A stretch of 39,205 nt of DNA from IMG/VR virus record IMGVR_UViG_3300010430_000194, positions 1-39,205 of that record; one strand, 5' to 3'. Source of the stretch: a virus. The position numbers and the translations under genes were made by a program. This document shows positions 1-6,907 of the stretch, piece by piece. Positions within the stretch are counted from its first letter, which is position 1, and each line of letters starts with the position of its first letter. Below the pieces are notes generated by a model. The model was not told the origin of the DNA, searched no databases, and was given only the letters and a program-made list of their open reading frames with translations.

Positions 1-1314
1 AAAAGCTTTATAAATCGCTGAATTGTGATTGGGTTTCACATTGGTTCCATGTGCGCAGTGCTGCTTCACTCTTACTGCAATGTAACTTTCCATGTCATCG
101 TTATCAATAATTCTATAGCGGCAGGCATCCTCGCAATACTCATAGAAGTAGCCATTTATAAGGAAAACAAAAGGGTGCTCGTTTAAAAGTATCTCTGCAG
201 CAAGGTTTGGATTTTTATAAGGGAAACCATCTTCATCGTCATCACCTGTGGTATTACCTCCTGGGCCACCAAGTGGGGGAAGGTCTGCAAAGTAATCGGT
301 GGTATCTTCTTCTTCTGTTGCTTCCTGCGCCTTTACATCTTCAATAAATGCTGCAACTGAATCCCTTCCTGCCTGTCCCTTTGCATAGTTATAAGCGTTA
401 TAAATAATTTGTTGTAATTCTTGTTCGCTCCAGGGCGGTTGTGCATTATACTTATTCCACTCTGTCATTATCTTTGAAGCGGTATTGGGGCAGATGCCGT
501 GGTCTCTTAAGAGGCAACATGCACGAAATGTTTTCTCCTGGCCACCATCCCCCTCTATCGCTTTTACTCTGGAGATTTTTCTTGTAGCCCGTTCAATATC
601 GTCGGGATGATTAGGAAAGACATCCTTTCTAAGTGCATGGTTCCTATCGTTTAACTTCTTTGTTTCCTTCTCTCGCTTTTCATAGAAGTCACGGAAAAAT
701 TCTTCAGGGAGTGCGTCTGCTTCATCCTCTACAAGATACCACTCGCACTGCATCCCTTTATATTGTTTAAGAAGTCCATCTTCTCTCTTTGCTGTAGGAT
801 GAAAGGAAGGGTAGCAGACAACTTGCGTTCCATCTGCTTTAACTTCTACCCCATCTGCAATAACCCCATTATGCACACTCGAAAGAGAGCTGGCCCAATC
901 CGGTGGATTAAAGTAAATGTGCATACCGTTTCCGGTAGTCTCCCAGATACCACCTTCCAATAACTCACTATGAATTTCTAACCAGTGAGCACCACCATTT
1001 TTATAATCAATATCAATACATATAAGCTTTTGCTCAACACCACAGACAACGCCCAGATTAAGATAGGGATTTAATTCGAAAGCTTTTACCACTTCCTCTA
1101 AAGTGCGGCGGTTCTTTTGCCAGTCGCTATACATAGGCTTTTTGCCTGCATGCTGACTCGCTCCACAGACAAAGCTCTTACCCCATGGCGCTATAAAGCT
1201 TTCACCCTTTTTGGCATTAAAGGGAGTTAAGGGGTGTACCCAGAAACCGCGTTCGTATGCTTCTTCTGCAGTTTCTATCAATAATTTTTGGTGTTGTTTT
1301 TTCTTATCTGACAC
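1..1314 (-). CDS. Bifunctional DNA primase/polymerase (prim-pol) with D5-type C-terminal region, partial
   Basis: This is a leftward gene cut by the window edge, so only about 438 N-terminal residues are visible. Seen: an archaeo-eukaryotic-type prim-pol domain. The substrate-binding part KKPMYSDWQK is near residues 58-67, the catalytic acidic motif CIDIDYK near 99-105 (DxD at 101-103), the conserved His in TGNGMHIYF near 132, and DGVEVKADGTQVVCYPS near 154-170. A PriCT-like helical region (about 270-320), an acidic linker and the start of a D5_N-like segment follow. Known family role: it synthesises primers at phage or plasmid replication forks, and the missing C terminus is usually a superfamily 3 helicase. 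I start it at GTG 1314 because a TAA stop lies directly upstream in frame. It follows the small RHH gene by 5 bp and is probably cotranscribed with it. Confidence 0.85.
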   Translation of the reverse strand, partial: MSDKKKQHQKLLIETAEEAYERGFWVHPLTPFNAKKGESFIAPWGKSFVCGASQHAGKKPMYSDWQKNRRTLEEVVKAFELNPYLNLGVVCGVEQKLICIDIDYKNGGAHWLEIHSELLEGGIWETTGNGMHIYFNPPDWASSLSSVHNGVIADGVEVKADGTQVVCYPSFHPTAKREDGLLKQYKGMQCEWYLVEDEADALPEEFFRDFYEKREKETKKLNDRNHALRKDVFPNHPDDIERATRKISRVKAIEGDGGQEKTFRACCLLRDHGICPNTASKIMTEWNKYNAQPPWSEQELQQIIYNAYNYAKGQAGRDSVAAFIEDVKAQEATEEEDTTDYFADLPPLGGPGGNTTGDDDEDGFPYKNPNLAAEILLNEHPFVFLINGYFYEYCEDACRYRIIDNDDMESYIAVRVKQHCAHGTNVKPNHNSAIYKAF

Positions 1315-1319
1315 TTACA

Positions 1320-1484
1320 TTAACGTCCGTTCTTCTTCTCCCAACTCTTTTTATCTTTCTCGAGTAGTGTTCGGACGTATTCAGACTTGTTCATGCGTTT
1401 CTCCCAGGCTCTATCCTCTACGTGTTTCTTAAGATCTTTATCCACATAGAGTGACAGGTTTTCTTTTTCAGATGTGCTCACCAT
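1320..1484 (-). CDS. Small ribbon-helix-helix (CopG/Arc-like) DNA-binding protein
   Basis: This 54-residue protein has a short beta strand (NLSLYVDKDLKKHVEDRA) followed by two helices (NKSEYVRTLLEKDKKSW), the classic ribbon-helix-helix pattern of CopG/Arc/Omega-type regulators. The start ATG at 1484 has a good GGGAG ribosome binding site. It is the first gene of the leftward primase operon and lies next to the divergent promoter region, which carries an inverted repeat, so an autorepressor or early-switch role is likely (inference). An alternative is a non-regulatory RHH accessory protein. The protein is too short for an assignment to a named family. Confidence 0.75.
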   Translation of the reverse strand: MVSTSEKENLSLYVDKDLKKHVEDRAWEKRMNKSEYVRTLLEKDKKSWEKKNGR

Positions 1485-1519
1485 TTTCTCCCAACTTCAC
1501 AGATTAATATTTTCTTCGT

Positions 1520-1549
1520 TTAATAGCTTGACAGACACACATTAGTCAA
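1520..1549 (-). promoter_or_regulatory. Predicted leftward sigma70-type promoter for the RHH-primase operon
   Basis: On the minus strand a TTGACT -35 (1544-1549) and a TATTAA -10 (1520-1525) are separated by 18 bp. They are followed after about 35 bp by the RHH start. The -35 overlaps the right arm of the CTTGAC/GTCAAG inverted repeat. Confidence 0.5.
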
Positions 1550-1550
1550 G
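1527..1550. promoter_or_regulatory. Inverted repeat between divergent operons, candidate operator; also carries a rightward TTGACA
   Basis: CTTGAC (1527-1532) and GTCAAG (1545-1550) form a perfect 6-bp inverted repeat with a 12-bp centre. The left arm contains a consensus TTGACA (1528-1533) for a rightward promoter, with a poor -10 (TTAGGA, 1551-1556) after 17 bp. The right arm supplies the -35 of the leftward promoter. A dimeric regulator bound here, possibly the adjacent RHH protein, would control both directions (inference). Confidence 0.4.
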
Positions 1551-1580
1551 TTAGGAAAAGAGTGCAGCGAGATTTTTTTT

Positions 1581-3830
1581 ATGACACACACAACGAAGAT
1601 GAAAATAGTACCAGACGGATTGGAGTTGAGGCAATTCCAAATTGAAGGGTGCAGGAAATTATACCGCTTCCTTCAGGACAGCGGATCGGCTTACCTGGCA
1701 GATGAGCAGGGGTGTATTGCTGGTGACAGTGTATTACAAATTAATGCAAACGGGCGTGGCTTCAAAATCACCATCAAAGATCTCTTCTTCAAAAATTGGG
1801 ACTACGAAAATAATCACATCACTTCAAAGTCCTTCTGTGGAGACACAATCAGGCACAACCGCATTAAAAAAGTTATGTTTAATGGCTTTAAAAAGGTCAT
1901 TTCTGTCAGTCTTACAAATGGCAAGTCGATAAGATGTACCTCAGATCATGAAATACTCACAGAAAGGGGGTGGGTGGAAGCTAATAACCTTACGCTATCC
2001 GATAGGGTTGCTACCAATGGAAAGACCCGATGCCTAAAATGTAAAAAGGTTAAGAAGGTAAGCACCTACAAATACGCGAAATATCGAGGGTGGTGCAAGC
2101 GATGCACTCAAAGACAGGCAAACCTGAACGGAGGCAAAAAAGGCAAGCACCATGATAAGGGTGGCTATGTATTGCTAACAGGCTATCACGATCACCCCCA
2201 CTGTCAGGCCAGGGGTTATGTCTTCGAGCATCGCATTGTAATGGAGGAATACCTGGGCAGATACCTTTTACCCGATGAAGAGATCCATCATATTAATGGC
2301 GTTAAAGATGATAATAGAATTGAGAATCTTGAGGTATGTACCAGAAAAGAACATATGGCTAAGCATCCTGAAAAGGTTCAGCACTTAAAAAGAGATAGGC
2401 ATGGAAATGAAATAATCTGGGAGCCTGTCTACTCAAAGGTAAAAAAGATAAGTAAAAACAAGAAGGAGCAAGCCGTCTTCGATCTCGTGATGGAAGACCC
2501 TTATAGAAACTATGTTGCAAATGGTATCATTGTTCATAACTGCGGCAAGTCTGTGAGCTCAATCGCCCTTTCAAACGCACTGGAAGTATCAAAGGTATGT
2601 ATCATCTGCCCAGCGTCCCTGCGTCTCAACTGGAAAGAGGAGTGGGAGAAGTGGGCGCTTGATAGTTATCACATCACGCCAATTTTTAGGGCGCAAAATG
2701 TTCCTATCATAAATAAAGACTTAAATCCTCATGTTGTAATTTGCTCTTATGATCTTTCGCATAAGAAAGGAGTAAAGGATTTTTTACTACACAAAGAGTG
2801 GGACATAGTTATATTTGACGAGGCTCACTACTTAAAGAACGAAAATACCCTTAGAAGTAGAATGTGCCTGAATGAGTTATGGGAAAGAGCTCAGTACAGA
2901 CTACTCCTTTCAGGAACACCAATTCCAAATAGAACAATAGAGTGCTGGTCAACTTTTAAAAAGGTAGCACCATCTCACCTTACTAATTTTCAGTGTTTCT
3001 CGAAGTTTAGCAAACGCTATTTAAGGGGCAGACATAACGGTTTTTCCTGGGAGTGGTTTGGTGGAAAGAACCTTGAGGAGTTGGGCCAGCTTGCTGCAAA
3101 GAACTTCATGGTAAGGCGCACTCAGAAGCAGGTGTTACACGACTTGCCGGGGAAAATGAATCAGAAGATTCATATTTCAATTATAAAAAATAAAAAGCTG
3201 CAGGAAACAAAGGGCTTAGGTAAAAAGTTGGCAGCTCAGATCGCAGGCGTAGAAGCGCCGTCGGAAGACGATAAGAATAAAATGATGGGGGAAATAGCAC
3301 GAGCCAGAAAGGCGCTCGGGCTTGCCAAGGTGGCACCTGCAGTAGAACTCATCGTAAACGAATTGCAACATGAGAATAAGATAGTGGTTTTTTGTTGGCA
3401 CAAAGATGTTGTTGACAAACTTATGACCGCTCTCACGAAGAAAAATATTTCCTGTGCTGCAATAACAGGTTCCACGCCAGCTATCGACAGACAACAAATA
3501 GTTAAAAAATTCCAGGAGCACTGGCCTGCTACGGAAGGTGAAATTTTAACTCAAAGACCAGTTCGGGTCTTAATTGGGAACATTGTCGCAGCTGGTGTGG
3601 GACTTACTTTAACAGCTGCAAAGTGCTGCATGTTTGTTGAGTATTCGCTTGTTCCAGGAGATATGGCGCAGGCTATTAAAAGGATTCATCGCATGGGACA
3701 GAAGCACATGGTGCGGAACCTATTCCTTGTGGCCCAGAACACGATGGATGAAGACGTTCTAGAAAGTTTAATTAGAAAGATGACCGAAATAGAAAGGGTC
3801 ATGAATGAGGTGGAAAATGAGACGCGATAA
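1581..3830 (+). CDS. SNF2-type DEAD/DEAH helicase-like ATPase, precursor containing an intein
   Basis: The 749-residue precursor splices to about 473 residues. Extein motifs: Q-motif region GLELRQFQIEGCRKLY (13-28); Walker A, formed as EQG-CGKS only after removal of residues 45-320; motif Ia IICPASLRLNWKEEW; DEAH at 413-416; motif III LLLSGTPIPN; and C-terminal motifs V/VI AAGVGLTLTAA and QAIKRIHRMGQ, typical of phage SNF2/SWI2 helicases. Known family role: ATP-driven remodelling of protein-DNA or branched-DNA complexes in phage replication or recombination. It is the first gene of the rightward early operon. ATG 1581 follows a run of T with no strong ribosome binding site, and the ATG six codons on is an alternative. 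The reading frame is continuous across the insert and the splice residues are intact, so the gene should be functional. Confidence 0.93.
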   Translation: MTHTTKMKIVPDGLELRQFQIEGCRKLYRFLQDSGSAYLADEQGCIAGDSVLQINANGRGFKITIKDLFFKNWDYENNHITSKSFCGDTIRHNRIKKVMFNGFKKVISVSLTNGKSIRCTSDHEILTERGWVEANNLTLSDRVATNGKTRCLKCKKVKKVSTYKYAKYRGWCKRCTQRQANLNGGKKGKHHDKGGYVLLTGYHDHPHCQARGYVFEHRIVMEEYLGRYLLPDEEIHHINGVKDDNRIENLEVCTRKEHMAKHPEKVQHLKRDRHGNEIIWEPVYSKVKKISKNKKEQAVFDLVMEDPYRNYVANGIIVHNCGKSVSSIALSNALEVSKVCIICPASLRLNWKEEWEKWALDSYHITPIFRAQNVPIINKDLNPHVVICSYDLSHKKGVKDFLLHKEWDIVIFDEAHYLKNENTLRSRMCLNELWERAQYRLLLSGTPIPNRTIECWSTFKKVAPSHLTNFQCFSKFSKRYLRGRHNGFSWEWFGGKNLEELGQLAAKNFMVRRTQKQVLHDLPGKMNQKIHISIIKNKKLQETKGLGKKLAAQIAGVEAPSEDDKNKMMGEIARARKALGLAKVAPAVELIVNELQHENKIVVFCWHKDVVDKLMTALTKKNISCAAITGSTPAIDRQQIVKKFQEHWPATEGEILTQRPVRVLIGNIVAAGVGLTLTAAKCCMFVEYSLVPGDMAQAIKRIHRMGQKHMVRNLFLVAQNTMDEDVLESLIRKMTEIERVMNEVENETR
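1713..2540 (+). mobile_element. Intein with zinc-ribbon and HNH homing endonuclease inside the helicase P-loop
   Basis: The 276-residue insertion starts at Cys45 (block A CIAGDSVLQI) and ends HN-Cys321 (block G GIIVHN followed by the +1 Cys). Block B IRCTSDHEILTERGW carries the TxxH motif. Block F is FDLVMEDPYRNYVAN. The middle holds a CxxC...CxxC ribbon (CLKCKK and CKRCTQ) and an HNH_3-like endonuclease (FEHRIVMEEYLG, EIHHINGVKDDNRIENLE). All residues needed for splicing (Cys1, block B His, penultimate His, terminal Asn, +1 Cys) are present. The insertion splits the Walker A motif between Gly44 and the Cys that begins CGKS, so ATPase activity depends on splicing. Confidence 0.95.
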
Positions 3831-4038
3831 TGGGCTTGCAAATAAAAGAAAGCTTGGAGTGCGGTTGGATGTTTTAGATCTTCATGTGAGAGCCATGGGT
3901 CAATTAAGTGATACTTATTTTAGTGGACTCTATTCAACGCAAATGGATCCTCTGATAAATCTTGTCAATGAGGCCATTGATAAGATCCGCACTCTTGAAG
4001 ATCAAGTTTTAGACACCTTAAACTACGGAGACGAGTAA
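3817..4038 (+). CDS. Small helical protein of unknown function
   Basis: 73 residues with a basic N terminus and a mostly helical body (LINLVNEAIDKIRTLEDQVLDTL). I do not recognise the family. ATG 3817 is chosen because GAGGTGG lies just upstream; ATG 3805 is an alternative adding four residues. It overlaps the helicase stop by 14 bp and its own TAA overlaps the next ATG, so translation is likely coupled along the operon. Confidence 0.65.
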   Translation: MRRDNGLANKRKLGVRLDVLDLHVRAMGQLSDTYFSGLYSTQMDPLINLVNEAIDKIRTLEDQVLDTLNYGDE

Positions 4039-4301
4039 TGGTGGAGCTAGAGAGCCTAATATCAGAGATTATGCACTGTATAGAAGATTGTTGTCAGGAC
4101 GCAAGGGAGGACGATAAGAGCTCTCTTGCTGCACTGCTTAATCTTAATCAGCGTGTACGGGCGGTGGTTTTAAATCACCTGGCGCTCACAATAAAAAGGT
4201 GCGACCTTGCCATAGATCATGAAGTGATTTGTAGTGCAAATATTGAACGAGAACTTAATAGACTAAATGGAGTAGAAAATGGATCAAATGCAAATTGTTA
4301 A
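4038..4301 (+). CDS. Small helical protein of unknown function
   Basis: 87 residues, acidic N-terminal half, alpha-helical by composition, with scattered Cys (CIEDCCQD, KRCDLA) that form no clear metal site. It starts in a TAATG overlap with the preceding gene and runs 23 bp into the next one. No recognisable domain. Position suggests an accessory early phage protein only. Confidence 0.65.
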   Translation: MVELESLISEIMHCIEDCCQDAREDDKSSLAALLNLNQRVRAVVLNHLALTIKRCDLAIDHEVICSANIERELNRLNGVENGSNANC

Positions 4302-4497
4302 AAGAGTGGATCAGGCGCACAAGGATGGCATGGAGGCAGGCTTTGTGCAGGGCTTTGCAGTAGCATGGAATCTTATGGCCAACACGCCAGAGGTGTTGGG
4401 TGAGGTTGAGTCAGTCGATGAAGCTGGCACTTATGCACGAGAGCTCTTTAATGACTTTAGACACAACATAGAACACAAAAAGAATGCTCAAGGATAA
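4279..4497 (+). CDS. Small protein of unknown function
   Basis: 72 residues. ATG 4279 has GGAG nine bases upstream. A Gly/Ala-containing helix (AGFVQGFAVAWNLMA) near residues 20-34 is amphipathic rather than a clear membrane segment, followed by an acidic helix. It overlaps both neighbours (23 bp and 14 bp), consistent with a coupled early operon. Family not recognised. Confidence 0.6.
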   Translation: MDQMQIVKRVDQAHKDGMEAGFVQGFAVAWNLMANTPEVLGEVESVDEAGTYARELFNDFRHNIEHKKNAQG

Positions 4498-4993
4498 GGT
4501 CATTCTTATAACGGGGATTGATCCCAAAACAAAAAAGCACTTTGAGATAAGTATGCTCAACTCTCCTTTTATCGGGAGGTACTTTGGGGTCAATCACTCA
4601 GACATTGGGCCACATAAGATCTGGCGGGTCGAGGGTGGCAGGGACTATTTAGAATGGAAATATCCAGCGAAGCTATGGAACATAACACACATACCATCCG
4701 GTGCAGCTGTGGCACGGAGTTTAAAATTCAAAACCCATGCGGTTCAAATTGCAAAGATGTTGGAGCAAGTAGCGAAAACCGGAATATGGGAGGACGTACA
4801 TTCATACTCCGTGGAGACGGTAGCGAAGTCCTGTCCTGCATGGCTGAGGGAGAACTTAAACTCCGTGAGGGAGGACATGTTCCTGCTTCAGAAATCAACA
4901 CAGTTCGATGTGAAGAGATATTGCGAGGAGAACCTGCAGAGAGCAAGGAAGGAGATGGGTGCGACAAGTGGCGAGCAGATTTCACTGCTTTAG
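4484..4993 (+). CDS. Hypothetical protein, 169 residues
   Basis: The N-terminal part is beta-rich (KVILITGIDPKTKKHFEISM, IWRVEGGRDYLEWKYPAKLW) and the C-terminal half is helical (HAVQIAKMLEQVAKT, WLRENLNSVREDMFLL). No catalytic motif was recognised. It begins 14 bp before the previous stop. Its last 340 bp are also open in a second frame that continues into the next gene. I favour this frame because its composition matches the neighbouring genes, with regular helices and few Cys, Gly or Ser. Confidence 0.6.
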   Translation: MLKDKVILITGIDPKTKKHFEISMLNSPFIGRYFGVNHSDIGPHKIWRVEGGRDYLEWKYPAKLWNITHIPSGAAVARSLKFKTHAVQIAKMLEQVAKTGIWEDVHSYSVETVAKSCPAWLRENLNSVREDMFLLQKSTQFDVKRYCEENLQRARKEMGATSGEQISLL

Positions 4994-5235
4994 AGTTACT
5001 GGTTGCAAATTATATAGGCGAGACAAAGATTTTCTTATCGAGATGCTATCACGCCGTAGAGAAGAAGGGCGAAATACTGAAAGACAGGCTCGCAACCCGG
5101 CAACATAGTCATGACGAGCTACAGATGCGAACCCTGATTGCAGAGCACTTCGGTGAAATAGACGCGGCGATAAGAGCGCTACAGGTTTTTGAAGATAAAT
5201 ATAAAGAAATAGTGGAGAGGATTCGTGAGCACTAA
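4921..5235 (+). CDS. Helical protein of unknown function; start uncertain
   Basis: The clearly protein-like part runs from about WRADFTALELLVANYIGETK to the end (KYKEIVERIREH) and is alpha-helical, possibly coiled-coil. The frame is open back to ATG 4654, but that upstream segment overlaps the preceding gene by 340 bp and is rich in Gly, Ser and Cys, as expected for a shadow frame. TTG 4921, preceded by GAAGAG, is the most downstream plausible start that keeps the helical part. ATG 4654 or ATG 4840 cannot be excluded. Confidence 0.5.
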   Translation: MRGEPAESKEGDGCDKWRADFTALELLVANYIGETKIFLSRCYHAVEKKGEILKDRLATRQHSHDELQMRTLIAEHFGEIDAAIRALQVFEDKYKEIVERIREH

Positions 5236-5479
5236 GCAAACACAGTCAGAAAGGGTCATAGGACAATTGTTCGGCTTCTTAAGCGATTTGTTAAATAAGT
5301 CCGATCAGGTGACTAATGGCAGAGCTCTTTCTGTCTGTCTTGGAATATCGAAGCACTTAAGTATCCTTGAAGTAGAACAGAAAGACTTAAGACGTGAGAA
5401 TAACGACCTTGCAAACAGACTCAGGAAAATTGAGCTGGAAGTCTTTAAGAGGAAAGAAAGAAATGACTCTGGTGGATGA
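5225..5479 (+). CDS. Small coiled-coil protein of unknown function
   Basis: 84 residues starting at GTG 5225 with GGAGAGG just upstream. The C-terminal half (LEVEQKDLRRENNDLANRLR) is a convincing short coiled coil, and the N-terminal half is helical. It overlaps the previous stop by 11 bp and the following zinc-binding gene by 17 bp. No family recognised. Confidence 0.6.
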   Translation: MSTKQTQSERVIGQLFGFLSDLLNKSDQVTNGRALSVCLGISKHLSILEVEQKDLRRENNDLANRLRKIELEVFKRKERNDSGG

Positions 5480-5807
5480 TAAGACAGCAAAGCGATATTG
5501 TGGTCGTTGTCATAATAAAATAGGGAGGTTCACTTCCGTTTCTGCGACAGTCCCCTGTAGCGAGTGTAAGCATAACAGGCTGCATGCAGGGTGCGCCGAA
5601 GAGATGGACTGCCCCATTTGCGATACCTGCGTTAAAAAAGAGCGAGCGGCAGCGAGAGAAGAAAGGGAGAGAGCCAGACGAGAGCACCTCCTTTCCGATA
5701 TACAGAGTTTTGTTTATGAGTATGACGAAAACAACCTGCCACCCTGGGAAGTGATGGCAGACACTCTTTCTAAATTAATTGAGATTGTATTGGAGCGAGA
5801 ATGTTAA
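5463..5807 (+). CDS. Small Cys-rich (RING/PHD-like) zinc-binding protein
   Basis: 114 residues from ATG 5463, which has AGAGGAAAG upstream; an in-frame ATG at 5394 would overlap the preceding gene much further. Cysteines occur as C13xxC16, C32xxC35, C44, C50xxC53 and C56, with His41 between them, so at least one and possibly two zinc ions could bind in a RING/PHD-like or treble-clef arrangement. A highly charged helix (AAAREERERARREHLL) follows. Role unknown; protein-protein or nucleic-acid binding is likely. Its last codons overlap the methyltransferase start. Confidence 0.6.
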   Translation: MTLVDDKTAKRYCGRCHNKIGRFTSVSATVPCSECKHNRLHAGCAEEMDCPICDTCVKKERAAAREERERARREHLLSDIQSFVYEYDENNLPPWEVMADTLSKLIEIVLEREC

Positions 5808-6907
5808 ATGGCTTGGACTTATTTAGTGGAATCGGAGGAATTACCCTCGCACTCGGAGAATGGGTCAGACCCGTTGCTTACTGTGAAATCGACCCCTACC
5901 CTCGAGGAGTTCTTCTCTCAAGGATGGAAACAGGAGAACTACCCGTTGCGCCTGTCTGGGATGACATCGGGACGTTCAAAGGGAAACATTGGAAAGGGCA
6001 CATTGACATCATTTATGGAGGATTCCCTTGCCAGGACATTAGTGTTGCGGGCAAGCAGGCGGGCCTGGATGGACAGCGATCGGGATTATTTTTCGAGATT
6101 ATGCGCCTTGTCTCTGAAATTCAACCGACGTACATCTTCCTGGAAAATGTCCCTGCCATCAACACTAATGGACTTGACCAGGTTGCCGCAGAAATTGCCA
6201 AAAAACGGTATGATTGTCGATGGACAACTATATCCGCTGCAGAAGTTGGAGCGTGGCATAAACGCGAGCGATGGTTCTTACTTGCCCACTCCAAGCGCAT
6301 CGAGCTACGGGAGCAACCAGGGGGGAGCTGCGGGAAGAACGGGGAAGGTGAGACACTCACTCGAAACAATGGCACGGAAGAATCTGTGGCCCACTCCACA
6401 AGCAAGAGACTTCCGCTCGGGTCAGGCAAAAAGGGCGCTAGATCCAGGGAGGCAAAACAACCTGAACGACACAGTAGATCTCTACCCGACCCCCACTGCA
6501 CGGAAGAATCTGTGGCCCACTCCACAGGCTTGCGACTCTCAGAAGGGGCCAGGAAAGAATTGGGATCCGAAATCAAAAGATCAAAAGGACAGAAATCTGG
6601 TGACGTTTGCAAAGAGAAACCCGGAGCCGGGAACGGAGCAGCCAGATCTCTACCCGACCCCCACTGCACGGGAATGGAAGGGAGCGAGGAAGCCAGAAAC
6701 CTTAAAAGCGAAAGGGAGATCCCCGAACAATACTTTGACAGACAGACTTGCCTCGGAGGGAATGCGTGGGCAACTGAACCCAATGTGGACAGAGTGGTTA
6801 ATGGGCTACCCCATCGCGTGGACAGGATTAAGTCCCTTGGTAACGCAGTGGTTCCGAGACAGGCGAAAGAAGCGTTTAAAGAATTGATGGGGATATATGG
6901 CGTTTAG
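5801..6907 (+). CDS. DNA (cytosine-5)-methyltransferase, Dcm-like
   Basis: 368 residues with the canonical C5-methyltransferase order. Motif I is LDLFSGIGG (5-13), motif II/III is in YCEIDPYPRGVLLSRM, motif IV is GGFPCQDIS with nucleophile Cys77, and motif VI is ENV (115-117). Motif VIII is KRERWF (154-159), the variable target-recognition region is about 165-325, and motifs IX/X end in SLGNAVVP. It transfers a methyl group from S-adenosylmethionine to cytosine C5, probably protecting phage DNA from host restriction. The start ATG has GGAG five bases upstream. The target-recognition region contains direct DNA repeats. Almost the whole gene is open in the +1 frame (next entry), which is the main oddity. 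Confidence 0.93.
   Translation: MLNGLDLFSGIGGITLALGEWVRPVAYCEIDPYPRGVLLSRMETGELPVAPVWDDIGTFKGKHWKGHIDIIYGGFPCQDISVAGKQAGLDGQRSGLFFEIMRLVSEIQPTYIFLENVPAINTNGLDQVAAEIAKKRYDCRWTTISAAEVGAWHKRERWFLLAHSKRIELREQPGGSCGKNGEGETLTRNNGTEESVAHSTSKRLPLGSGKKGARSREAKQPERHSRSLPDPHCTEESVAHSTGLRLSEGARKELGSEIKRSKGQKSGDVCKEKPGAGNGAARSLPDPHCTGMEGSEEARNLKSEREIPEQYFDRQTCLGGNAWATEPNVDRVVNGLPHRVDRIKSLGNAVVPRQAKEAFKELMGIYGV
5808..6887 (+). CDS. Overlapping-frame protein with PTP repeats and LNPxWxEWLMGxP motif, nested in the cytosine methyltransferase gene
   Basis: A 359-residue open frame, +1 relative to the methyltransferase, runs from ATG 5808 (7 bp after the methyltransferase start, sharing its ribosome binding site) to 6887. 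It has five (L/W/Y)PTP motifs at 159, 194, 226, 235 and 282, a SFMEDSLARTLVL-like segment near 68-80, the segment TSSWKMSLPSTL at 109-120, and LNPMWTEWLMGYPIAWT at 323-339. From memory, these motifs recur in phage proteins of no clear function, often labelled DNA methyltransferase, so I believe the frame is translated or was until recently. The alternative is a conserved non-coding shadow of a conserved enzyme. Confidence 0.55.
   Translation: MAWTYLVESEELPSHSENGSDPLLTVKSTPTLEEFFSQGWKQENYPLRLSGMTSGRSKGNIGKGTLTSFMEDSLARTLVLRASRRAWMDSDRDYFSRLCALSLKFNRRTSSWKMSLPSTLMDLTRLPQKLPKNGMIVDGQLYPLQKLERGINASDGSYLPTPSASSYGSNQGGAAGRTGKVRHSLETMARKNLWPTPQARDFRSGQAKRALDPGRQNNLNDTVDLYPTPTARKNLWPTPQACDSQKGPGKNWDPKSKDQKDRNLVTFAKRNPEPGTEQPDLYPTPTAREWKGARKPETLKAKGRSPNNTLTDRLASEGMRGQLNPMWTEWLMGYPIAWTGLSPLVTQWFRDRRKKRLKN
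6372..6671. repeat. Direct repeats within the target-recognition region of the cytosine methyltransferase
   Basis: A 29-bp direct repeat (starting gcacggaagaatctgtggcc) occurs at 6372-6400 and 6498-6526. A 28-bp direct repeat (starting agatctctacccgaccccca) occurs at 6476-6503 and 6644-6671. The two repeat types overlap at 6498-6503. They encode AHST- and SLPDPHCT-type blocks in one frame and the WPTP/YPTP blocks in the other, which suggests duplication or recombination in the specificity region. Confidence 0.85.

Noticed and set aside
1211-1432. 73-residue rightward open frame opposite the primase and RHH genes
   Set aside because: It is antisense to two supported genes, lacks a ribosome binding site and looks like a shadow frame.
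1713-2540. Group I intron or transposon as explanation of the helicase insertion
   Set aside because: The reading frame is continuous and the inserted protein has complete intein splice blocks, so an intein is sufficient.
6372-6671. CRISPR array from the direct repeats
   Set aside because: Two different repeats with unequal spacing lie inside a coding gene; no leader and no cas genes.
6121-6783. 220-residue open frame on the minus strand inside the cytosine methyltransferase
   Set aside because: Its Ser/Pro/Leu-rich translation shows no motif, it is antisense to a well-supported gene, and the repeats inflate open frames here.
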